This document shows, in pieces, positions 63,104-64,000 of a DNA stretch of 64,000 nt. Source of the stretch: Coprococcus aceti (GTDB lineage: Bacteria; Bacillota; Clostridia; Lachnospirales; Lachnospiraceae); NCBI RefSeq assembly GCF_025567285.1, contig NZ_JAOQJT010000001.1:310001-374000 (forward strand), read 5' to 3'. The notes under the pieces are model-generated. The model had not been told where the DNA came from, ran no database searches, and saw only the letters and a list, made by a program, of their open reading frames with translations. Position numbers and translations under genes: made by a program. Every line of letters begins with the position of its first letter. Position 1 is the stretch's first letter.

Positions 63104-63874
63104 ATGAAGGTCGTTAATGTGAAGAATGTGGCGATAGGAGAGGGAATGACTAAGATCTGTGTACCTCTGGTAGCTCCGACGGATTATGATGTGGACTATC
63201 AGTTGAGGATCATAGCGAAGTCGGAACCAGACATGGTGGAATTCAGAGCGGATATGTACGAGAAGTGCTTTGACAGAGAGGCACTTATGAAGACTCTGGC
63301 TAAGATCCATGATAAGCTGGGGCAGTTCCCTATTATATTTACATTCCGAACAAAGGGCGAGGGTGGCTGCATGGAGGCAACACTCAGCCAGTATCACGAC
63401 CTTCTTATTGACGCTATAGACAGTGGATATATAGACATCGTGGATATAGAATATTTCTCCGACATGGAGATTGTGGATGAAGTCATAGCGGAGGCTCATT
63501 CCAAGGGCGTGTATGTCATAGTGTCCAATCACGATTTCAAGACTACTATACCTATGGAACAGATAGTTGACAGATTTAAGTCCATCATATTCACAGGTGC
63601 AGATATAGCCAAGATAGCCATGATGCCTGAGGAGGGATCGCAGGTCGTAGATATGATGCAGGCTGCAAAGGAACTGCAGGATAGTGGAAATCAGACCCCT
63701 CTCATAGTTATATCCATGGGTGAAGTTGGTGTGGAGACAAGAACCACAGGAGAGATGTATGGCAATACGATATCATTTGCCACAGCGGGCATACCTTCCG
63801 CCCCTGGACAGATATCTGTGGATGCACTCAGGAGCCAGCTCACCATGATACATCACATTATAGCTGGTAAATAA
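63104..63874 (+). CDS. aroD: Type I 3-dehydroquinate dehydratase
   Basis: Cytoplasmic shikimate-pathway enzyme of 256 residues that converts 3-dehydroquinate to 3-dehydroshikimate through a Schiff base. The conserved EFRADMYE substrate loop, FTFRTKGEGG, SNHDF (catalytic His) and the Schiff-base Lys in ADIAKIAMMP are present. VISMGEVGVETR and SAPGQISV complete the type I fold. The ATG at 63104 has AGGAGG 5 bases upstream; the adjoining GTG is not needed. It lies 47 bases after the repeat protein and is followed by a strong terminator. Confidence 0.96.
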   Translation: MKVVNVKNVAIGEGMTKICVPLVAPTDYDVDYQLRIIAKSEPDMVEFRADMYEKCFDREALMKTLAKIHDKLGQFPIIFTFRTKGEGGCMEATLSQYHDLLIDAIDSGYIDIVDIEYFSDMEIVDEVIAEAHSKGVYVIVSNHDFKTTIPMEQIVDRFKSIIFTGADIAKIAMMPEEGSQVVDMMQAAKELQDSGNQTPLIVISMGEVGVETRTTGEMYGNTISFATAGIPSAPGQISVDALRSQLTMIHHIIAGK

Positions 63875-63900
63875 TAATAATTATATGATGCTATTATTCT

Positions 63901-63937
63901 GGAAGTCACGGATGAATGCCGTGGCTTCCATTTTTTT
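63901..63937 (+). terminator. Terminator after aroD
   Basis: GGAAGTCACGG (63901-63911) pairs with CCGTGGCTTCC (63919-63929, one G-T pair), followed by A and seven T. Confidence 0.92.
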
Positions 63938-64000
63938 AGTGTTGTGTGGCTTGTTTCGCAGATATATGGTATTATGACATAAATGTTCCGGGACCTTGTA

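Overview
The window reads as chromosomal DNA of a gut or rumen Firmicute of the family Lachnospiraceae (Coprococcus/Butyrivibrio-like). The evidence is moderate GC, strong GGAGG ribosome sites, TATAAT/TTGACA promoters, a T-box riboswitch, sortase-type cell-wall anchors with Thr/Glu-rich linkers, a YesN/YesM-type regulatory pair and a multi-domain GH26 mannanase. The genus is an inference. No rRNA, tRNA or CRISPR was found, and no complete insertion sequence.

Layout: 1-4.7 kb holds uvrB (5' end outside the window) and uvrA. 4.7-12.4 kb holds a Pro/Gln/Tyr-repeat membrane protein, a class II fructose-bisphosphate aldolase on the minus strand, a fused ABC ATPase-permease behind a palindromic operator, a glycerol-1-phosphate-dehydrogenase-like enzyme and a rhomboid protease. 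12.4-19.4 kb is a three-gene operon encoding a MukF/MukE/MukB-like (Mks/Wadjet-like) SMC complex with no recognisable JetD nuclease. 19.5-22.6 kb has three membrane-protein genes.

22.9-34.1 kb is a galactose/glucose-type sugar uptake and sensing locus. It contains a lipoprotein binding protein, an MglA-type double ATPase, an MglC-type permease with an unusual coiled-coil N-terminus, then an AraC-type response regulator, a sensor kinase and two more binding proteins. The first binding protein appears to be a natural circular permutation of the MglB fold. The same two-hairpin RNA element, with compensatory base changes, precedes both the binding-protein and ATPase genes. A 214-nt palindrome separates transport and regulatory genes.

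34.2-44.9 kb is mixed accessory DNA: a GntR regulator with its operator, a PD-(D/E)XK transposase-like protein, a small ribbon-helix-helix gene with a 10-bp-repeat operator, a lipoprotein, esterases, a flavin reductase-rubredoxin fusion and a Fic gene split by a shift at an A7 tract. 45.0-46.7 kb is a T-box riboswitch (apparent specifier GCA, alanine) driving an alanine-type aminotransferase. 46.8-50.3 kb is an ABC exporter pair. 50.35-51.06 kb lacks a convincing gene but carries a near-consensus promoter, nested helices and a terminator, so it is a candidate ~670-nt structured noncoding RNA. 51.3-56.0 kb is the mannanase. 56-64 kb holds a MATE transporter, an L,D-transpeptidase, hflX, a Gln/Tyr/Gly-repeat membrane protein and aroD.

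The strongest candidates for something undescribed are the circularly permuted binding protein, the paired covarying RNA elements, the large noncoding RNA, and the SMC operon without a nuclease.
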